Below, piece after piece: positions 5,039-7,427 of a stretch of DNA of 7,427 nt; within the stretch, counting starts at the first letter, position 1; each line of letters begins with the position of its first letter. The position numbers were made by a program, and so were the translations under genes. Source of the stretch: Syntrophobacterales bacterium (GTDB lineage: Bacteria; Desulfobacterota; Syntrophia; Syntrophales; UBA6807); contig JAGGSD010000273.1 of assembly GCA_021159265.1 (NCBI GenBank), positions 1-7,427 of the forward strand. The letters run 5' to 3'. A model generated the notes under the pieces. That model did no database searches, had not been told where the DNA came from, and worked only from the letters and a program-made list of their open reading frames with translations.

Positions 5039-6481
5039 TTTAACCGGCACAGCCTTCCAGAAATAACCGTAATATCCCCTCTGCGGATCAGAATATTTCT
5101 TGCGGAAACTCATTAAGACAGGCATGCCTACTTTAACTGAATCGAGTGAACAATCCGTGAGGTCAAGAAATAACCTTCCTCCCTCTTCAAAATCGATAAG
5201 ACCATAAATCTGAGGCGGATCCCAGGAAAAAGACAGGTTGTCTCCCGTATAGGAAGTAAGCGTTCCGATCTTGTCGGAAAAACTGTAATCCTCCATCTCA
5301 TCAACAGCCTTACACTCCGGATTGACACATATTCTCTGTTTAGGATATTGAGGAGTCCCGCATACTTTGCATCTCGAACCTACAAGAGCCGATATTCCCC
5401 TGCCTTCCCTGTGAAGAACACTCATCGCCGTAGGTGAAATCTCTTCTCCACGGATACCTACCTCGAGAGGTATAAGATTTCTAAAGACAAGATACTTTCC
5501 ATAAATAGTCAGATCACTTCTCTCGGCCAGATGACCCCCGATACCTTTTCTATCTTTTTGCACTTTTTCTATTTCATCTGTCACCTCGAAAAAGAGGGCA
5601 TCGCTTCCGTTACCATAACTGAGAACAAGAATCTTGTCTCCCGGCTTCGCGTTTTCAAGCGCAGCCACAAGCATCATCAAAGGCATTGCCGTACCCGTAT
5701 CACCAACATTTGCCAACAGGCTATCCTGAATCTGCTCAGGTTCAGCGCCCAGATCTTTGACCAATCCCTTTACTGCAGCTGCAACAGGACAGGCAATGAT
5801 CACCTTGGCAAAATCACTCATCTTTAAATCATATTTTCTGATGAGCCCAAGCGCCGCTTCCTTAATGATCTTTGAGTATCCCTCATCGCGGATCCACCTT
5901 TCCTCCCAACCATGGCTGAATCTCTCCTGTGTGGTCCGCCTGTAGTCAATAAAATCATGAGAAACGGAATAGGCTCCCTTAAATTCTGCTATCACACCTT
6001 CATTTCCCACTAAAAGCGAAGCGGCGCCATCTCCAAATGTATGCTCCTGAGAACTCCCGGGTTTTCCCACTCTGTTCTCGCCGGCACAGACCATCACTGA
6101 ACCACCGTCTTTTGCCATATCAAGTCCGGACAGAAGGGCAGTGGTCCCCGATTTGAGAGAACCGCTAAAATCCGCTGTTCTTATTCCGGAAACACAGTCG
6201 AGTGCTTCCGAAACAATAACGGCATTTTGCCTTTCCGCAAAAGGAAGGGACGTCGAGGCTAAATAAAGAGCATCAATAGAATCCCTGCTTCTGCCGGTCA
6301 GACAGTCAATGGCAGCTGAAACAGCCATCGTTATTGTGTCTTCGTCATAGTTTGCGACAGCCTTCTCACCTCTTGCCGCACCTGCTGTAGCAGGATTGAA
6401 CCATCCCATCTGATCAAAAATAAGTTCGCGGTTCATTCTGTACCAGGGAATGTAAGCGCCATAAGATGTGATACCAATCAT
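5033..6481 (-). CDS. HMG-CoA synthase-like protein fused to C-terminal zinc-ribbon/OB-fold (DUF35) domain
   Basis: 482 residues in two parts. Residues 1-300 follow archaeal-type 3-hydroxy-3-methylglutaryl-CoA synthase in outline: N-terminal GAYIPWYR (8-15), DEDTITMAV (46-54), a GTTALLSGLDMA block (112-123), and KPGDKILVLSYGNGSDA (279-295). Residues 310-482 are a DUF35 module: a zinc ribbon with Cys371, Cys374, Cys385 and Cys390 (CX2C-X10-CX4C), then an OB-fold strand region. By remembered alignment, the synthase residues are replaced: Cys by Leu109, His by Ala230, Asn by Asp261, Glu by Thr77. The domain is therefore probably not a working synthase. In archaea a separate DUF35 protein bridges thiolase and HMGCS; in the PhlABC acyltransferase the PhlA subunit is likewise a KAS-like non-catalytic partner. 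The thiolase gene 66 nt downstream is the likely partner. The ATG is supported by AAGGAGG ten bases upstream. Annotation pipelines may call it HMG-CoA synthase, which I think is misleading. Confidence 0.9.
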   Translation of the reverse strand: MIGITSYGAYIPWYRMNRELIFDQMGWFNPATAGAARGEKAVANYDEDTITMAVSAAIDCLTGRSRDSIDALYLASTSLPFAERQNAVIVSEALDCVSGIRTADFSGSLKSGTTALLSGLDMAKDGGSVMVCAGENRVGKPGSSQEHTFGDGAASLLVGNEGVIAEFKGAYSVSHDFIDYRRTTQERFSHGWEERWIRDEGYSKIIKEAALGLIRKYDLKMSDFAKVIIACPVAAAVKGLVKDLGAEPEQIQDSLLANVGDTGTAMPLMMLVAALENAKPGDKILVLSYGNGSDALFFEVTDEIEKVQKDRKGIGGHLAERSDLTIYGKYLVFRNLIPLEVGIRGEEISPTAMSVLHREGRGISALVGSRCKVCGTPQYPKQRICVNPECKAVDEMEDYSFSDKIGTLTSYTGDNLSFSWDPPQIYGLIDFEEGGRLFLDLTDCSLDSVKVGMPVLMSFRKKYSDPQRGYYGYFWKAVPVKQ

Positions 6482-6491
6482 AATTTTAATT

Positions 6492-6498
6492 CCTCCTT
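6492..6498 (-). promoter_or_regulatory. Ribosome binding site of the HMGCS-like/DUF35 gene
   Basis: AAGGAGG on the minus strand, ten bases before the ATG at 6481. It is a near-consensus Shine-Dalgarno sequence and fixes this start, so strong independent translation initiation is expected. Confidence 0.8.
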
Positions 6499-6525
6499 CG
6501 TGATTTGTTTAACCATTAATGGAAC

Positions 6526-6681
6526 GTAACTACTCAGGTTCAAAGATTCAAAGGCACATAGGCACAAAGTTTATGCAACACCGGTTGTTACTTTTTTTAC
6601 TCTTTGTGCTTTTGTCTCCGGCGGGCTCAGCCGAGCCGTCGAACGGTTCCTCCGCCCCTCTGTGCCTGCCTGAGCAGCTGC
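6526..6681. repeat. Imperfect-palindrome unit with GTAACTACTCAGG ends
   Basis: Left end GTAACTACTCAGG (6526-6538) and right end CCTGAGCAGCTGC (6669-6681) are inverted matches at 10 of 13 bases. Inside, GGCACATAGGCACAAAG (from 6553) has inverted partners CTTTGTGC (near 6602) and CTGTGCC (near 6660), and CTCAGCCGAGCCGTCGAA (6626-6643) resembles 207-223. The unit sits in the 287-nt gap between the crotonase-family gene and the HMGCS-like gene, and I see no gene in it. Confidence 0.5.
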
Positions 6682-6768
6682 AATGTAATATTCTTTCATT
6701 TGTGGAAACATCACACAAACAAAACCATTCATCTCCACAATACCAAAAAGGGAAATGAATGGCTAATT

Positions 6769-7427
6769 TCAGTTCTTCCCCGCCCGGATTACAGGCCACC
6801 CTTCCTCCAGGGCCTTCTTGTGAGCATCATTAACCAGCGGTATACTCAACGCCCTTTTGGTATACTTTATAGACAGGGGCGGCAGGTTAATAATCTTCCG
6901 AGCCATTTCCAACGCTTCGGCAATAAGCTGATCATGAGGAACCACCTTATTTACCAACCCTATTCGACAAGCCTCTTCAGCACTAATCTGGTCGCAGGTC
7001 AAGAGCAATTCATTAGCCTTCATCCTGCCCACCACAGCAGGAAGAACTGTGAAGGAACCATAACACAGCCCACCCGCCCTGGCGCCAATGAAACCAATGA
7101 CCGAGTTTTCTGAAGCTATTATTAAATCACACAACAATGCCTGCTGTAAGCCATCGCCAAGAACATATCCATGAACCGCGGCTATTACAGGCTTATCAAA
7201 ATGGAATAACCTTTCCTCCGTTTTTAAGCTATGGAACTCCGCATGCTCAGAGGGAGGCGCTTTTGTATCGTGCCCGGTTGAAAAGGCGCGGCCGGCGCCG
7301 GCAATAACCAGGGCCTTTACTTCATCATCAGCTTCCAACTCACCCAACGCATGATATATCTCGTTTTTCATTTTGAGGCTGATAGCATTCAACTTGGAAG
7401 GTCTGTTCAACGTGATAATGGCAACAT
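6769..7427 (-). CDS. Enoyl-CoA hydratase/isomerase (crotonase) family protein, 5'-partial
   Basis: Crotonase-fold enzyme acting on an acyl-CoA, probably cytoplasmic. The reading frame is open to the right edge and encodes VAIITLNRPSKLNAIS, the usual N-terminal strand and helix of the family. The TTG at 7410 is therefore not the start, and roughly 10-15 residues lie outside the window. Numbering from that TTG, visible family blocks are GAGRAFSTGHD (38-48), KPVIAAVHGYVLGDG (73-87), CDLIIASEN (94-102) and ISAEEACRIGLVNKVV (142-157). Against crotonase as I remember it, the two catalytic glutamates align with Gln89 and Gly109, so classical hydratase chemistry is doubtful. An isomerase, hydrolase or (de)carboxylase-type member is possible. 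The C-terminus (GWPVIRAGKN) seems shorter than in most family members. It is the first visible gene of the minus-strand cluster; 287 nt separate it from the next gene, and that gap holds a repeat unit. Family call firm, reaction unknown. Confidence 0.9.
   Translation of the reverse strand, partial: VAIITLNRPSKLNAISLKMKNEIYHALGELEADDEVKALVIAGAGRAFSTGHDTKAPPSEHAEFHSLKTEERLFHFDKPVIAAVHGYVLGDGLQQALLCDLIIASENSVIGFIGARAGGLCYGSFTVLPAVVGRMKANELLLTCDQISAEEACRIGLVNKVVPHDQLIAEALEMARKIINLPPLSIKYTKRALSIPLVNDAHKKALEEGWPVIRAGKN

Noticed and set aside
6548..6799. Minus-strand 83-codon frame overlapping the end of the crotonase gene, considered as its frameshifted C-terminus
   Set aside because: The peptide is Cys- and Trp-rich and unlike a crotonase C-terminus, and it runs through the palindromic repeat unit.
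6604..7113. Plus-strand 169-codon open frame
   Set aside because: It runs from a repeat unit into the antisense of the crotonase gene; composition looks like a shadow.

Overview
The window looks like part of a catabolic CoA-thioester gene cluster from an anaerobic, sulfate-reducer-like or syntroph-like bacterium (Desulfobacterota-type). That assignment is an inference. It rests on the enzyme set, the moderate base composition and the very repeat-rich intergenic spaces; no phylogenetic marker is present. All real genes lie on the minus strand, so the cluster reads from the right edge to the left.

In transcription order the genes are: an enoyl-CoA hydratase/isomerase-family (crotonase-fold) gene, 5'-truncated by the window edge (6769-7427); a 482-residue protein joining an HMG-CoA-synthase-like domain to a C-terminal zinc-ribbon/OB-fold (DUF35) domain (5033-6481); a thiolase of the SCP2/PhlC-like type (3764-4966); a broken four-helix-bundle (23S rRNA intervening-sequence type) gene (2968-3503); a short-chain 3-hydroxyacyl-CoA dehydrogenase (2061-2915); and a biotin-dependent carboxyltransferase subunit of the propionyl-CoA carboxylase beta / methylmalonyl-CoA decarboxylase alpha type (358-1899).

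Together the enzymes suggest a beta-oxidation-like module: a crotonase-fold enzyme, a dehydrogenase making a 3-oxoacyl-CoA, a thiolase complex cleaving or forming it, and a (de)carboxylase acting on an acyl-CoA. No acyl-CoA dehydrogenase, CoA ligase, biotin carboxylase or biotin carrier is present, so the substrate is unknown. The most notable biochemical point is that the HMG-CoA-synthase-like domain appears to have lost all its catalytic residues while the adjacent thiolase keeps its own. This recalls the PhlA/PhlB/PhlC acyltransferase and the archaeal thiolase-DUF35-HMGCS complex, here with two of the three parts fused.

The spaces between genes are full of small repeats. A four-helix-bundle gene is framed by perfect 17-bp inverted repeats and interrupted by a 142-bp MITE-like element with 18-bp terminal repeats and a target duplication. 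A diverged relative of that element's interior lies at positions 4-80. Two imperfect-palindrome units (1919-2049, 6526-6681) share ends resembling GTAACTACTCAGG, and a third inverted-repeat unit occupies 3546-3674. Positions 1-357 hold only repeats and hairpins.
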